A DNA stretch of 64,000 bases from assembly GCF_900580865.1 (NCBI RefSeq), contig NZ_UTBZ01000052.1, forward strand, positions 310,001 to 374,000, written 5' to 3'. Positions 20,247-31,399 of the stretch are shown here, piece after piece. The notes beneath the pieces are model-generated. The model had not been told where the DNA came from. It did not search any database and saw nothing but the letters and a program-made list of their open reading frames with translations. This DNA is from Pseudomonas viridiflava (GTDB lineage: Bacteria; Pseudomonadota; Gammaproteobacteria; Pseudomonadales; Pseudomonadaceae). The position numbers and the translations under genes were made by a program. The stretch's first letter is position 1, and every line of letters starts with the position of its first letter.

Positions 20247-20932
20247 GCGTTTCTCTAAGCCGTCTCGAGCGCCAGCTCGGTTACACCTTCAAGGACCAGG
20301 AGCTGATGCTGCTGGCCCTGACGCACCGCAGTTTTGCCGGGCGCAACAACGAACGCCTGGAATTCCTCGGTGATGCCATCCTTAATTTCGTTGCTGGCGA
20401 GGCGCTGTTCGATCGCTTCCCGCTGGCCCGCGAAGGCCAGTTGTCGCGTTTGCGCGCACGCTTGGTAAAAGGTGAGACGCTGGCCGTACTGGCGCGTGGT
20501 TTCGACCTTGGCGATTACCTGCGACTGGGTTCCGGCGAATTGAAAAGCGGCGGTTTCCGTCGCGAATCGATTCTGGCCGATGCTCTCGAAGCCTTGATAG
20601 GTGCGATCTATCTCGATGCCGGCATGGACATGGCGCGCGAGCGCGTGCTGGCCTGGCTGGCCGGTGAGTTCGAAGGCCTGACGCTGGTCGACACCAACAA
20701 GGATCCGAAAACCCGCCTGCAGGAACACCTGCAATCGCGCGGTTGCGATCTGCCACGCTATGAAGTGGTGGATATCCAGGGCGAGCCGCACTGCCGAACC
20801 TTCTTCGTCGAGTGCGAAGTTGTCTTACTGAATGAAAAAAGCCGAGGTCAGGGTGTCAGCCGTCGTATTGCCGAACAGGTAGCGGCCGCTGCAGCACTGA
20901 TTGCCCTGGGCGTGGAGAATGGCAATGACTGA
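20243..20932 (+). CDS. rnc: Ribonuclease III
   Basis: RNase III cleaves double-stranded RNA, processes rRNA and controls its own mRNA in enterics. The 229-residue protein has the signature [14 protein letters not shown] with the metal-binding acidic residues, a second acidic cluster in [16 protein letters not shown], and a C-terminal dsRNA-binding domain starting near [14 protein letters not shown]. The GTG start gives [16 protein letters not shown]. It overlaps era by 8 bp. Confidence 0.96.
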   Translation: MSVSLSRLERQLGYTFKDQELMLLALTHRSFAGRNNERLEFLGDAILNFVAGEALFDRFPLAREGQLSRLRARLVKGETLAVLARGFDLGDYLRLGSGELKSGGFRRESILADALEALIGAIYLDAGMDMARERVLAWLAGEFEGLTLVDTNKDPKTRLQEHLQSRGCDLPRYEVVDIQGEPHCRTFFVECEVVLLNEKSRGQGVSRRIAEQVAAAAALIALGVENGND

Positions 20933-21827
20933 TACAAACGCAACTCGCTGTGGCTATGTTGCCATCGTCGGCCGTCCCAACGTCGGTAAGTCGACGCTGC
21001 TGAATCACATCCTCGGCCAGAAACTCGCGATCACCTCGCGCAAGCCGCAGACCACGCGCCACAACATGCTCGGGATCAAAACCGAAGGTGACGTGCAGGC
21101 GATCTACGTCGACACCCCCGGCATGCACAAGGGTGGCGAGAAGGCCCTGAACCGTTACATGAACAAAACCGCTTCGGCGGCGTTGAAAGACGTCGACGTG
21201 GTGATCTTCGTGGTTGACCGCACCAAGTGGACCGACGAAGACCAGATGGTGCTGGAGCGCGTGCAATACGTGACCGGCCCGCTGATCGTCGCGCTGAACA
21301 AGACCGACCGCATCGAAGACAAAGCCGAGCTGATGCCGCACCTGAGCTGGCTGCAGGAACAACTGCCGAACGCGCAGATCATTCCGATTTCCGCGCAGCA
21401 TGGGCACAACCTCGACGCGCTGGAAAAGGTCATCGCTGACCATCTGCCGGAGAACGATCACTTCTTCCCGGAAGACCAGATCACCGACCGCAGCAGCCGT
21501 TTCCTTGCCGCTGAACTGGTGCGCGAGAAAATCATGCGCCAGATGGGCGCCGAGCTGCCGTACCAGATCACCGTCGAGATCGAAGAGTTCAAGCAGCAGG
21601 GCAAGACCCTGCACATCCATGCCTTGATCCTCGTTGAACGTGACGGCCAGAAGAAGATCATCATTGGCGACAAGGGCGAGCGCATCAAACGCATCGGCAC
21701 CGAAGCGCGCAAGGACATGGAGCTGCTGTTCGACTCCAAGATCATGCTCAACCTGTGGGTCAAGGTGAAGGGCGGCTGGTCCGACGACGAGCGTGCACTG
21801 CGTTCGCTGGGTTACGGCGACCTTTAA
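20925..21827 (+). CDS. era: GTPase Era
   Basis: Era is an essential GTPase that binds 16S rRNA and matures the 30S subunit. The 300-residue protein has G1 [10 protein letters not shown]3 DTPGMH, G4 NKTD and the SAQ loop in PISAQHGHN, then a KH domain with [13 protein letters not shown]. The ATG at 20925 is chosen over 20919 because GGAG at about 20914 sits at the right distance. Overlap with rnc implies coupled translation. Confidence 0.96.
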   Translation: MTDTNATRCGYVAIVGRPNVGKSTLLNHILGQKLAITSRKPQTTRHNMLGIKTEGDVQAIYVDTPGMHKGGEKALNRYMNKTASAALKDVDVVIFVVDRTKWTDEDQMVLERVQYVTGPLIVALNKTDRIEDKAELMPHLSWLQEQLPNAQIIPISAQHGHNLDALEKVIADHLPENDHFFPEDQITDRSSRFLAAELVREKIMRQMGAELPYQITVEIEEFKQQGKTLHIHALILVERDGQKKIIIGDKGERIKRIGTEARKDMELLFDSKIMLNLWVKVKGGWSDDERALRSLGYGDL

Positions 21828-21857
21828 TCACTGTTCCAGAGAACACCGATACCCACT

Positions 21858-21944
21858 GTGGGAGCGAGCCTGCTCGCGAAGGGATGTAACATTCAGCATT
21901 GATGTTGACTGTCACTCCGCTTTCGCGAGCAGGCTCGCTCCCAC
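21858..21944. repeat. REP pair, family A
   Basis: Inverted REP cores lie in the era-recO gap. The pair may separate era from recO at the mRNA level. Confidence 0.85.
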
Positions 21945-21994
21945 ATTTGGTTTTTGGGTGGTATGTAAAACTGCGTTTCTTCATAGAGAACTCA

Positions 21995-22684
21995 ATGTCG
22001 CAAAACCCGCCTCCCGCCCAACCCGCCTACGTTCTGCACAGTCGCGCCTACCGCGAAACCAGTGCGTTGGTGGATTTCCTCACGCCGCAAGGTCGGCTGC
22101 GGGCGGTGTTGCGCAGTGCGCGCGGCAAGGCCGGGACATTGGCGCGGCCATTCGTGTCGCTGGAAGTCGAGTTTCGTGGCAAGGGTGAGCTGAAAAATGT
22201 CGGGCGCATGGAGAGTTCAGGCACCTCGGCGTGGCTCAATGGTGAAGCGTTGTTCAGCGGTCTCTATCTGAATGAATTGCTGATCCGTTTGCTGCCTGCC
22301 GAGGATCCGCACCCTGGCGTGTTCGATCATTACGCCGCGACTTTGCTGGCACTGGCCGAAGGTCGACCGCTGGAGCCGTTGCTGCGCTCTTTCGAGTGGC
22401 GGCTGCTGGATGATCTCGGCTACGGTTTTTCCCTGAATACCGATGTCCACGGCGAACCCGTCGCGCCGGACGGTCTCTATCGTCTGCAGGTGGATGCGGG
22501 ACTTGAGCGAGTCTTTCTGCTGCAGCCAGGCCTGTTCAACGGCGTTGAACTACTGGCCATGGCCGAAGCCGACTGGACCGCTCCCGGGGCTCTCTCTGCT
22601 GCCAAGCGCTTGATGCGTCAGGCATTGGCCGTTCACCTGGGCGGTCGCCCCCTCGTCAGTCGCGAACTGTTTCGCAAGCCCTGA
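21995..22684 (+). CDS. recO: DNA repair protein RecO
   Basis: RecO anneals SSB-coated single strands and loads RecA with RecR. The 229-residue protein has an N-terminal OB fold ([35 protein letters not shown]) and a helical C-terminal part ([13 protein letters not shown]). The ATG at 21995 (MSQNPPPAQ) is the family start; the frame extends upstream into the REP pair only by chance. pdxJ follows 47 bp later. Confidence 0.94.
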   Translation: MSQNPPPAQPAYVLHSRAYRETSALVDFLTPQGRLRAVLRSARGKAGTLARPFVSLEVEFRGKGELKNVGRMESSGTSAWLNGEALFSGLYLNELLIRLLPAEDPHPGVFDHYAATLLALAEGRPLEPLLRSFEWRLLDDLGYGFSLNTDVHGEPVAPDGLYRLQVDAGLERVFLLQPGLFNGVELLAMAEADWTAPGALSAAKRLMRQALAVHLGGRPLVSRELFRKP

Positions 22685-22731
22685 TCACCCCGTATGCTGT
22701 GCGCCGAATCTCTCAATTCAGGAGCGCACTC

Positions 22732-23475
22732 GTGACCACCAGCAATCGCATTCTTCTTGGCGTGAACATCGACCACGTCGCCACCCTGCGTCAGGCCCGT
22801 GGCACGCGCTACCCGGATCCGGTCAAAGCAGCGCTGGACGCGGAAGAGGCGGGCGCCGATGGCATCACCGTGCACCTGCGTGAAGACCGTCGGCACATTC
22901 AGGAGCGCGATGTGCTGCTGCTTAAAGATGTGCTGCAAACCCGCATGAACTTCGAAATGGGCGTCACCGAAGAAATGATGGCGTTCGCCGAGCGCATCCG
23001 TCCGGCGCACATCTGCCTGGTACCGGAAACCCGTCAGGAGCTGACCACTGAAGGTGGTCTGGATGTAGCGGGGCAGGAAGAGCGGATCAAGGCTGCGGTT
23101 GAGCGTCTGTCGAAAATCGGTAGCGAAGTGTCGCTGTTCATTGATGCTGATGAGCGGCAGATCGCTGCATCGAAGCGTGTTGGTGCGCCGGCCATTGAGC
23201 TGCACACCGGGCGTTACGCCGATGCCGAAACCCCGACTGAAGTGGCTGGAGAGCTAAAGCGCGTCGCCGATGGTGTGGCGTTTGGATTGGCCCAAGGCCT
23301 GATCGTTAACGCCGGTCACGGCCTGCATTACCACAACGTTGAAGCCGTAGCGGCCATCAAAGGCATCAACGAATTGAACATCGGTCATGCGCTGGTGGCG
23401 CATGCGTTGTTCGTCGGCTTCAAGTCTGCCGTATCGGAAATGAAGGCGCTGATCCTGGCCGCTGCCAAGTACTAA
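22732..23475 (+). CDS. pdxJ: Pyridoxine 5'-phosphate synthase
   Basis: PdxJ condenses deoxyxylulose 5-phosphate with aminoacetone 3-phosphate to pyridoxine 5'-phosphate. The 247-residue TIM barrel begins [24 protein letters not shown]. It includes [16 protein letters not shown] and the C-terminal [14 protein letters not shown] phosphate loop. The GTG start at 22732 follows AGGAG at a good distance. The pairing with recO is the usual gammaproteobacterial one. Confidence 0.96.
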   Translation: MTTSNRILLGVNIDHVATLRQARGTRYPDPVKAALDAEEAGADGITVHLREDRRHIQERDVLLLKDVLQTRMNFEMGVTEEMMAFAERIRPAHICLVPETRQELTTEGGLDVAGQEERIKAAVERLSKIGSEVSLFIDADERQIAASKRVGAPAIELHTGRYADAETPTEVAGELKRVADGVAFGLAQGLIVNAGHGLHYHNVEAVAAIKGINELNIGHALVAHALFVGFKSAVSEMKALILAAAKY

Positions 23476-23494
23476 AGGTCACCGCATAACAACT

Positions 23495-23582
23495 GTGGGA
23501 GCGAGCCTGCTCGCGAAAGCGTTGTATCAGTCAAAGATGATGTCGACTGACACGACGCCTTCGCGAGCAGGCTCGCTCCCAC
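23495..23582. repeat. REP pair, family A
   Basis: Inverted REP cores lie between the convergent pdxJ and mltF genes. Confidence 0.85.
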
Positions 23583-23602
23583 AGTTGTTTTTGGGGTGTT
23601 TG

Positions 23603-25129
<1,527 letters not shown>

Positions 25130-25348
25130 TCACAAAACCGAGCGAAACCCCACAGGAATGGGCCTTCACGGCTTTTTGTTACAGTAAAAATAAGCGCCCT
25201 TTGAATAGCTGATTTACCTGACTCTGAAGTCGGAAACACAGATTGATACCCGAGTGCAACCGTGCGTAGCGTTTCGGGTGATGTTGAGGGCGGTTTAGGC
25301 TAGAATGCACGGCCTCAAAGCACACCCCTTCCCGAGGCTGTCCCGAAG

Positions 25349-28300
25349 ATGTTGATCCTGCGCGGCGCTCCTGCCCTTTCTGCCTTTCGCCACAGCAAAC
25401 TCCTTGAGCAACTGAGCCAGAAGGTTCCAGCTGTCAGTGGCCTGTATGCTGAATTCGCTCACTTCGCCGAAGTCACCGGCGTCCTGACCGGCGACGAACA
25501 GCAGGTGCTTGCGCGCCTTCTGAAGTACGGTCCAAGTGTTCCGGTTCAAGAGCCGACCGGCCGTCTGTTTCTGGTGTTGCCGCGTTTCGGCACCATCTCG
25601 CCATGGTCGAGCAAGGCCAGCGACATCGCCCGCAACTGCGGCCTGAGCAAGATCCAGCGTCTGGAGCGCGGTATCGCCTTCTACGTGGCCGGTCAGTTCA
25701 GCGAAGCCGAAGCCCAGCAGATTGCCGACGTGCTGCATGACCGCATGACCCAGATCGTCCTGAGCAATCTCGAACAGGCTGCCGGTCTGTTCAGCCACGC
25801 CGAGCCGAAGCCGCTGACTGCAATCGACATCCTCGGTGGCGGTCGCGCCGCGCTGGAAAAAGCCAACACCGAGCTGGGCCTGGCCCTGGCCGAAGACGAG
25901 ATCGACTATCTGGTCGATGCCTTCAACGGTTTGAAGCGCAACCCGCACGACATCGAACTGATGATGTTCGCCCAGGCCAACTCCGAGCACTGCCGCCACA
26001 AGATCTTCAACGCCAGTTGGGATATTGACGGTGAAAACCAGGAAAAAAGCCTGTTCGGCATGATCAAGAACACCTACGTGATGCACAGCGAAGGCGTTCT
26101 CTCGGCTTATAAGGACAACGCCTCGGTAATCGTCGGCAACGTCGCCGGCCGTTTCTTCCCGAACCCTGAAACCCGCCAGTACGGCGCGGTGCAGGAGCCG
26201 GTGCACATCCTGATGAAGGTGGAAACCCACAACCACCCGACCGCGATCGCTCCGTTCCCGGGCGCCTCCACCGGCTCCGGTGGCGAGATCCGTGACGAAG
26301 GTGCAACCGGTCGCGGCGCCAAGCCAAAGGCTGGCCTGACCGGTTTCACCGTATCGAACCTGCAGATCCCGGGCTTTGAACAACCGTGGGAAGTGCCGTA
26401 CGGCAAGCCTGAGCGCATCGTCACCGCGCTGGACATCATGATTGAAGGCCCGCTCGGCGGCGCTGCGTTCAACAACGAATTCGGTCGTCCGGCCCTGACC
26501 GGCTACTTCCGTACCTTCGAGCAGTCGATCACCACCCCGCACGGTGACGAAGTTCGTGGTTACCACAAGCCGATCATGCTCGCTGGCGGCATGGGCAACA
26601 TCCGCGAAGAGCACGTCAAGAAAGGCGAGATCGTGGTTGGCTCCAAGCTGATCGTCCTCGGCGGCCCGGCGATGTTGATCGGTCTGGGCGGCGGCGCTGC
26701 TTCCTCGATGGCCACCGGCACCAGCTCGGCGGATCTCGACTTCGCTTCCGTGCAGCGTGAAAACCCTGAAATGGAGCGTCGCTGCCAGGAAGTCATCGAC
26801 CGTTGCTGGCAACTGGGTGACAAGAACCCGATCAGCTTCATCCACGACGTGGGTGCGGGCGGTCTGTCCAACGCCTTCCCGGAACTGGTCAACGACGGCG
26901 ACCGCGGTGGCCGTTTCGAACTGCGCAACATTCCCAACGACGAGCCGGGCATGGCCCCGCACGAAATCTGGTCCAACGAATCCCAGGAACGTTACGTTCT
27001 GGCGGTCGGCCCGGAAGACTTCGAGCGCCTCCAGGCGATCTGCGAACGTGAGCGTTGCCCGTTTGCCGTCGTCGGTGAAGCCACCGCTGAACCGCAGCTG
27101 ACCGTGACCGACAGCCACTTCGGCAACAACCCGGTGGACATGCCACTGGAAGTGCTGCTGGGCAAGGCTCCGCGCATGCACCGTTCGGTGGTTCGTGAAG
27201 CGGAACTGGGCGATGACTTCGATCCGTCGAACCTCGACATCAGCGAATCCATCGAACGCGTTCTGCATCACCCGGCCGTGGCCAGCAAAAGCTTCCTGAT
27301 CACCATCGGCGACCGCACCATCACCGGCCTCGTGGCCCGTGATCAGATGGTTGGCCCATGGCAGGTTCCGGTGGCAGACGTTGCTGTCACCGCCACCAGT
27401 TTCGACGTTTACACCGGTGAAGCAATGGCGATGGGCGAGCGTACTCCGCTGGCATTGCTGGACGCTCCGGCGTCGGGCCGTATGGCCATCGGCGAAACCC
27501 TGACCAACATCGCTGCTTCGCGCATCAACAAGATCTCCGACATCAAACTGTCGGCGAACTGGATGTCCGCTGCCGGCCACCCGGGCGAAGACGCGCGTCT
27601 GTACGACACCGTGAAAGCGGTCGGTATGGAGCTGTGCCCTGAGCTGGGCATTACCATTCCGGTGGGCAAGGACTCGATGTCCATGGCCACTCGCTGGAAC
27701 GACAACGGCGAAGAAAAAACCGTGACCTCGCCGATGTCGCTGATCGTGACCGGTTTCGCGCCAGTGGCTGACATCCGTCAGACCCTGACCCCGGAACTGC
27801 GCATGGACAAGGGCACCACCGACCTGATCCTGATCGACCTCGGTCGCGGTCAGAACCGTATGGGTGCTTCGATCCTTGCACAGGTTCACGGCAAGCTTGG
27901 CAAACACGCGCCGGACGTCGATGACGCCGAAGACCTGAAAGCCTTCTTCGCGGTGATCCAGGGCTTGAACGCCGACGGTCACCTGCTGGCTTACCACGAC
28001 CGTTCCGACGGTGGTCTGCTGACTTCCGTGGTGGAAATGGCCTTCGCCGGCCACTGCGGTCTGAGCCTGAACCTCGACAGCGTTGCCGAGTCCTCGGCGG
28101 AAATCGCTGCCATCCTGTTCAACGAAGAACTGGGCGCAGTGATCCAGGTTCGTCAGGACGCCACACCAGACATCCTCGCGCAATTCAGCGCGGCCGGTCT
28201 GGGCGACTGCGTGTCGGTGATCGGTCAGCCGATCAACAATGGCCAGATCAACATCACCTTCAACGGTGACACCGTGTTCGAAGGCCAGCGTCGTCTGCTG

Positions 28301-29245
28301 CAACGCACCTGGGCTGAAACCAGCTACCAGATCCAGCGTCTGCGCGACAATGCCGACTGCGCCGAGCAAGAGTTCGACGTGCTGCTGGAAGAAGACAACC
28401 CGGGCCTGAGCGTCAAGCTCAGCTACGACGTCAACCAGGACATCGCCGCGCCTTACATCAAGAAAGGCATCCGCCCACAGGTTGCCGTGCTGCGTGAGCA
28501 GGGCGTCAACGGTCAGGTGGAAATGGCCGCTGCGTTCGACCGCGCCGGTTTCAACGCGATCGACGTGCACATGAGCGACATTCTCGCTGGCCGTGTCGAC
28601 CTGAACGAGTTCAAAGGTCTGGTGGCCTGCGGTGGTTTCTCCTACGGCGATGTGCTCGGCGCCGGTGAGGGCTGGGCCAAGTCGGCACTGTTCAACAGCC
28701 GTGCCCGCGATGCTTTCCAGGGCTTCTTCGAGCGTAACGACAGCTTCACCCTCGGCGTGTGCAACGGTTGCCAGATGATGTCCAACCTGCACGAGCTGAT
28801 CCCGGGCAGCGAGTTCTGGCCGCACTTCGTGCGTAACCGCTCCGAGCAGTTCGAAGCGCGCGTGGCGATGGTGCAGATCCAGGAATCGAACTCGATCTTC
28901 CTGCAGGGCATGGCCGGTTCGCGTATGCCGATCGCCATTGCCCACGGTGAAGGTCACGCCGAGTTCTCCAGCGAAGAGGCACTGCTGGAAGCCGATCTGT
29001 CGGGTTGCGTGGCGATGCGTTTCGTCGACAACCATGGCAAGGTCACTGAGCGTTATCCGGCCAACCCGAACGGTTCGCCGCGCGGGATTACCGGTCTCAC
29101 CAGCCGTGATGGCCGTGTGACGATCATGATGCCGCACCCGGAGCGTGTGTTCCGTGCCGTGCAGAACTCGTGGCGTTCGGAAGACTGGAACGAAGATGCA
29201 CCTTGGATGCGTATGTTCCGTAATGCACGTGTCTGGGTTAATTAA
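25349..29245 (+). CDS. purL: Phosphoribosylformylglycinamidine synthase
   Basis: PurL makes FGAM from FGAR, ATP and glutamine in purine synthesis. The 1298-residue single-chain form contains the N-terminal PurS-like domain, two AIRS-like ATP domains (including [19 protein letters not shown]) and a C-terminal class I glutamine amidotransferase. The nucleophilic cysteine lies in [10 protein letters not shown] and the His/Glu pair near the end in [16 protein letters not shown] at 25301-25306 is a possible -10 box. Confidence 0.97.
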   Translation: MLILRGAPALSAFRHSKLLEQLSQKVPAVSGLYAEFAHFAEVTGVLTGDEQQVLARLLKYGPSVPVQEPTGRLFLVLPRFGTISPWSSKASDIARNCGLSKIQRLERGIAFYVAGQFSEAEAQQIADVLHDRMTQIVLSNLEQAAGLFSHAEPKPLTAIDILGGGRAALEKANTELGLALAEDEIDYLVDAFNGLKRNPHDIELMMFAQANSEHCRHKIFNASWDIDGENQEKSLFGMIKNTYVMHSEGVLSAYKDNASVIVGNVAGRFFPNPETRQYGAVQEPVHILMKVETHNHPTAIAPFPGASTGSGGEIRDEGATGRGAKPKAGLTGFTVSNLQIPGFEQPWEVPYGKPERIVTALDIMIEGPLGGAAFNNEFGRPALTGYFRTFEQSITTPHGDEVRGYHKPIMLAGGMGNIREEHVKKGEIVVGSKLIVLGGPAMLIGLGGGAASSMATGTSSADLDFASVQRENPEMERRCQEVIDRCWQLGDKNPISFIHDVGAGGLSNAFPELVNDGDRGGRFELRNIPNDEPGMAPHEIWSNESQERYVLAVGPEDFERLQAICERERCPFAVVGEATAEPQLTVTDSHFGNNPVDMPLEVLLGKAPRMHRSVVREAELGDDFDPSNLDISESIERVLHHPAVASKSFLITIGDRTITGLVARDQMVGPWQVPVADVAVTATSFDVYTGEAMAMGERTPLALLDAPASGRMAIGETLTNIAASRINKISDIKLSANWMSAAGHPGEDARLYDTVKAVGMELCPELGITIPVGKDSMSMATRWNDNGEEKTVTSPMSLIVTGFAPVADIRQTLTPELRMDKGTTDLILIDLGRGQNRMGASILAQVHGKLGKHAPDVDDAEDLKAFFAVIQGLNADGHLLAYHDRSDGGLLTSVVEMAFAGHCGLSLNLDSVAESSAEIAAILFNEELGAVIQVRQDATPDILAQFSAAGLGDCVSVIGQPINNGQINITFNGDTVFEGQRRLLQRTWAETSYQIQRLRDNADCAEQEFDVLLEEDNPGLSVKLSYDVNQDIAAPYIKKGIRPQVAVLREQGVNGQVEMAAAFDRAGFNAIDVHMSDILAGRVDLNEFKGLVACGGFSYGDVLGAGEGWAKSALFNSRARDAFQGFFERNDSFTLGVCNGCQMMSNLHELIPGSEFWPHFVRNRSEQFEARVAMVQIQESNSIFLQGMAGSRMPIAIAHGEGHAEFSSEEALLEADLSGCVAMRFVDNHGKVTERYPANPNGSPRGITGLTSRDGRVTIMMPHPERVFRAVQNSWRSEDWNEDAPWMRMFRNARVWVN

Positions 29246-29250
29246 GGCCT

Positions 29251-29562
29251 GTGTACAAGCTGGCGTTTTTTGTTCCTGACAGTCATGTCGAGGTGGTCAA
29301 AGGGGCTGTGTTCGCTGCCGGTGGTGGGCGGGTCGGTGACTATGACCACTGTGCGTGGCAGGTGCTTGGTCTGGGCCAGTTTCGACCATTGGACGGCAGT
29401 CAGCCGTTTATTGGCGAGGCGGGGCAGGTTGAGCGGGTTGAGGAATGGAAGGTTGAGCTTGTAGTGGCGGATGAGTTGATTGTTGCTGTTGTGGCGGCGC
29501 TCAAGTTGAGCCATCCCTACGAGACGCCGGCTTATGAGGTGTGGCGGCTGGAAGATTTCTGA
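29251..29562 (+). CDS. NIF3 C-terminal-like (YqfO-type) protein
   Basis: The 103-residue protein resembles the middle CutA-like domain inserted in some NIF3/YqfO proteins, here free-standing. Signatures are YKLAFFVPDSHVEVVKGAVFAAGGGRVGDYDHCAW at the start and LSHPYETPAYEVWRLE at the end. A GTG start lies 5 bp after the purL stop, so it is likely co-transcribed with purL. A terminator follows. The function is unknown; a metal- or nucleotide-binding trimer is a guess from the fold. Confidence 0.8.
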   Translation: MYKLAFFVPDSHVEVVKGAVFAAGGGRVGDYDHCAWQVLGLGQFRPLDGSQPFIGEAGQVERVEEWKVELVVADELIVAVVAALKLSHPYETPAYEVWRLEDF

Positions 29563-29585
29563 TCTTTCTTGCTGCTGAAACGGGA

Positions 29586-29620
29586 AGCCCGCAGATGAGT
29601 GATTGTCTGCGGGTTTTTTG
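29586..29620 (+). terminator. Terminator after the purL unit
   Basis: CCCGCAGA (29588-29595) pairs with TCTGCGGG (29606-29613) and is followed by six T. Confidence 0.85.
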
Positions 29621-29655
29621 TTGCCCCCCGATTTTCCAGGCAATGGGAATCCAAT

Positions 29656-29680
29656 GTGGGAGCGAGCCTGCTCGCGAAGG
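29656..29680. repeat. Single REP, family A
   Basis: One REP core without an inverted partner lies at the left edge of the repeat-rich stretch. Confidence 0.8.
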
Positions 29681-29714
29681 CGTCGTATCAGGCAATGATG
29701 TTCTGGCTGATCGG

Positions 29715-30035
29715 GTACATATCCGTTGCTGCGGTAACGGCTTCTTAGGGTTCCGCCCTTACGGCGGGTCACCTTTTCCAAACGCCGAAAAGGTAACCCA
29801 AAAGGCTTGCCCCAACGTTCGGCCCACTCGCTAAAGCTCGGGGTTCCTTCGCTCCGGAATTCATCCGGGCGCATCGCCTACGGTTTGCTTCGCTGCACCT
29901 CCTCTCGATGCATTTGGCTACGCCAAACGGTCGCTGCGCTCCCACCCCCGGATAAATCCCTCCACTCAGCCTGCCGACGGGGCCGGTGGATCAAGATCAA
30001 AAGCAGGCGAGCTGACACTCGGCCTATTGAGTGGT
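29715..30035. repeat. Dispersed ~300-bp Pseudomonas repeat element
   Basis: The stretch has several internal hairpins, such as CCGCC/GGCGG near 29754, ACCTTTTC/GAAAAGGT near 29771-29794 and TTTGGCTACGCCAAA near 29917. One frame reads PPDKSLHSACRRG, a fragment familiar from many spurious hypothetical proteins in P. fluorescens-group genomes. It is best seen as a non-coding multi-copy element; the exact ends are uncertain. Confidence 0.6.
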
Positions 30036-30099
30036 GAAGAGCACGGGGTGTTCGGCTTTGGTTTTGTGGTGGATTCGCCCCTCAACGCCGCCCGCACAG

Positions 30100-30455
30100 C
30101 CCTCTCCCGAGGGAGAGGGAGCCGATTTTTGGGCTTTTCAGGATCTGAATTCGACTCGGTATTTCACGTCAGCGTAGATCCACCAAACACCCCGGTCAGT
30201 CCCCTCTCCCTCTGGGAGAGGGCTAGGGTGAGGGGCTTTTGATCTGTTTCAGAATCTGAATTCGACTCGGTATTTCACGTCGGCGTACATCCACCAAACA
30301 CCTCGGTCGGTCCCCTCTCCCTCTGGGAGAGGGGAGGGTGAGGGGCCTTTGATCTGTTTCAGGATCTGAATTCGACTCGGTATTTCACGTCGGCGTACAT
30401 CCACCAAACACCTCGGTCGGTCCCCTCTCCCTCTGGGAGAGGGCTAGGGTGAGGG
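30100..30455. repeat. Array of three 110-bp tandem repeats with CCCTCTCCC...GGGAGAGGG cores
   Basis: The anchor ATCTGAATTCGACTCGG recurs at 30143, 30254 and 30364 (periods 111 and 110). Each unit ends in a hairpin of the form CCCTCTCCCTCTGGGAGAGGG. A lone hairpin of the same kind (30100-30120) precedes the first unit. Units 2 and 3 are nearly identical. Confidence 0.9.
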
Positions 30456-30514
30456 TTTGTTTCTGGCTGTTTAATGATGTGTCGAATAGACAGAGTCTTC
30501 CCACAAGGTTTTCA

Positions 30515-30745
30515 GGTTGTCCGTCGGACGTCGGGTCTCTAGTCTTTGGTTGTCACCGCAAATCGGTGATCGGGTGTGAGAACCCGGTAAGAGGTTTTAA
30601 TCAAACGTCAGTAGCACCATAATCGCCGCCAGCTCATTTGCTGCCGGTGATGTTCTATGGCGGCTGTGTGCGGGCGGACTTCGGTTCGGCCGGGTTGATC
30701 TCTTACCGGTTTCTCACTCCGCACATAGCTGCCACCTCTTCGTCG
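30515..30745 (+). ncRNA. Candidate structured RNA or cis element before the DUF6124 gene
   Basis: Several stems are visible: GTCCG/CGGAC (30519-30529), TCACCG/CGGTGA (30553-30569), CGGGT/ACCCG (30571-30586), a long-range pairing of 30573-30593 with 30700-30720 (19 of 21 positions), and 30659-30673 with 30719-30733 (15 bp with two G-U pairs). The last two cross, so they form a pseudoknot or alternate states. It ends about 50 bp before the gene. Confidence 0.5.
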
Positions 30746-30794
30746 CGTGAGAAACGACCAGTGATGGCTCAATCATTGATTAGAGATCATTGCA

Positions 30795-31154
30795 ATGACT
30801 AAGCCCGTACCCGATCCACCCGAAACCAAAACCCCACTCGAAGAAGCCCTCCGCGCCGAAGACCAGGCCCGAAACCGCGAAGCCATCAAACGCGCCCTCG
30901 ACTTCTACCTGTGCCCCGAACCCGCAAAGCCCCGCCGACCGAGCACCATGTTCATGGTCTGCCCAGAGGTCGACACCGAAAGCCTGCTCGCTCACGCCTG
31001 CGAATCGTTAGCCTCGGCAAGCGCTGCTACCAGCAACTTTGCCAATGAGTTAACCGGCCTGCAGCGCAGCACCGCGCTAGGCATCCAGCAAATCATCATG
31101 CTCGCCGTACTCGCGGTAAACCGGGCGCTGGATCGAGTCGATCCACAAACCTGA
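30795..31154 (+). CDS. DUF6124-family protein
   Basis: This 119-residue protein belongs to a small Pseudomonas family of unknown function. It has a charged N-terminus (MTKPVPDPPETKTPLEEALRAEDQARNREAIKRALDFYL, read in two parts), a central VCPEVDTESLLAHACESLASA that is the family core, and a hydrophobic C-terminal helix near GIQQIIMLAVLAVNRALD. It stands alone, surrounded by repeats, with a structured region upstream that may regulate it. Nothing shows its function. Confidence 0.75.
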   Translation: MTKPVPDPPETKTPLEEALRAEDQARNREAIKRALDFYLCPEPAKPRRPSTMFMVCPEVDTESLLAHACESLASASAATSNFANELTGLQRSTALGIQQIIMLAVLAVNRALDRVDPQT

Positions 31155-31170
31155 CGATCGCGTCATCGTT

Positions 31171-31243
31171 CATCGCCAGCAGGCTGGCTCCCACAAGGAG
31201 AACAATGCGCAACCTGTGGGAGCCTGGCTTGCCAGCGATGGCG
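31171..31243. repeat. REP pair, family C (CATCGCCAGCAGGCTGGC type)
   Basis: Inverted copies (31171-31194 and 31216-31243) have the CCAGC/GCTGG core in place of the CTCGC core of family A. Confidence 0.8.
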
Positions 31244-31284
31244 ACCTGATAGCCGACCTGATTCTTCGGGTAGATAGCTTCCCT

Positions 31285-31382
31285 GTAGGAGCTGTCGAGT
31301 GAAACGAGGCTGCGATCTTTTGCTCTTGCTTATGATTGTAAAAAAGCAAAATCAAAAGATCGCAGCCTGCGGCAGCTCCTAC
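31285..31382. repeat. REP pair, family B
   Basis: Inverted family B copies lie just past the nagE stop. The left copy has the GTCGAGTGAAACGAGG variant. Confidence 0.85.
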
Positions 31383-31399
31383 AGGGGTGATGTGTGGGG

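Noticed and set aside
25295..29137. 1280-codon open frame antisense to purL
   Set aside because: It results from the strong G/C third-position bias of purL on the other strand; the protein has no recognisable fold.
29760..30040. Short open frames in the dispersed element
   Set aside because: They lack ribosome-binding sites, overlap hairpins, and match spurious proteins common in Pseudomonas annotation.
30137..30170. tRNA-like GTTCGA-type sequences in the 110-bp repeats
   Set aside because: GAATTCGACTC looks like a T-loop, but no acceptor, D or anticodon stems surround it.
30100..30455. Possible CRISPR array
   Set aside because: The repeat units are about 110 bp with no short repeat-spacer pattern, the units are similar over their whole length, and no cas gene is near.
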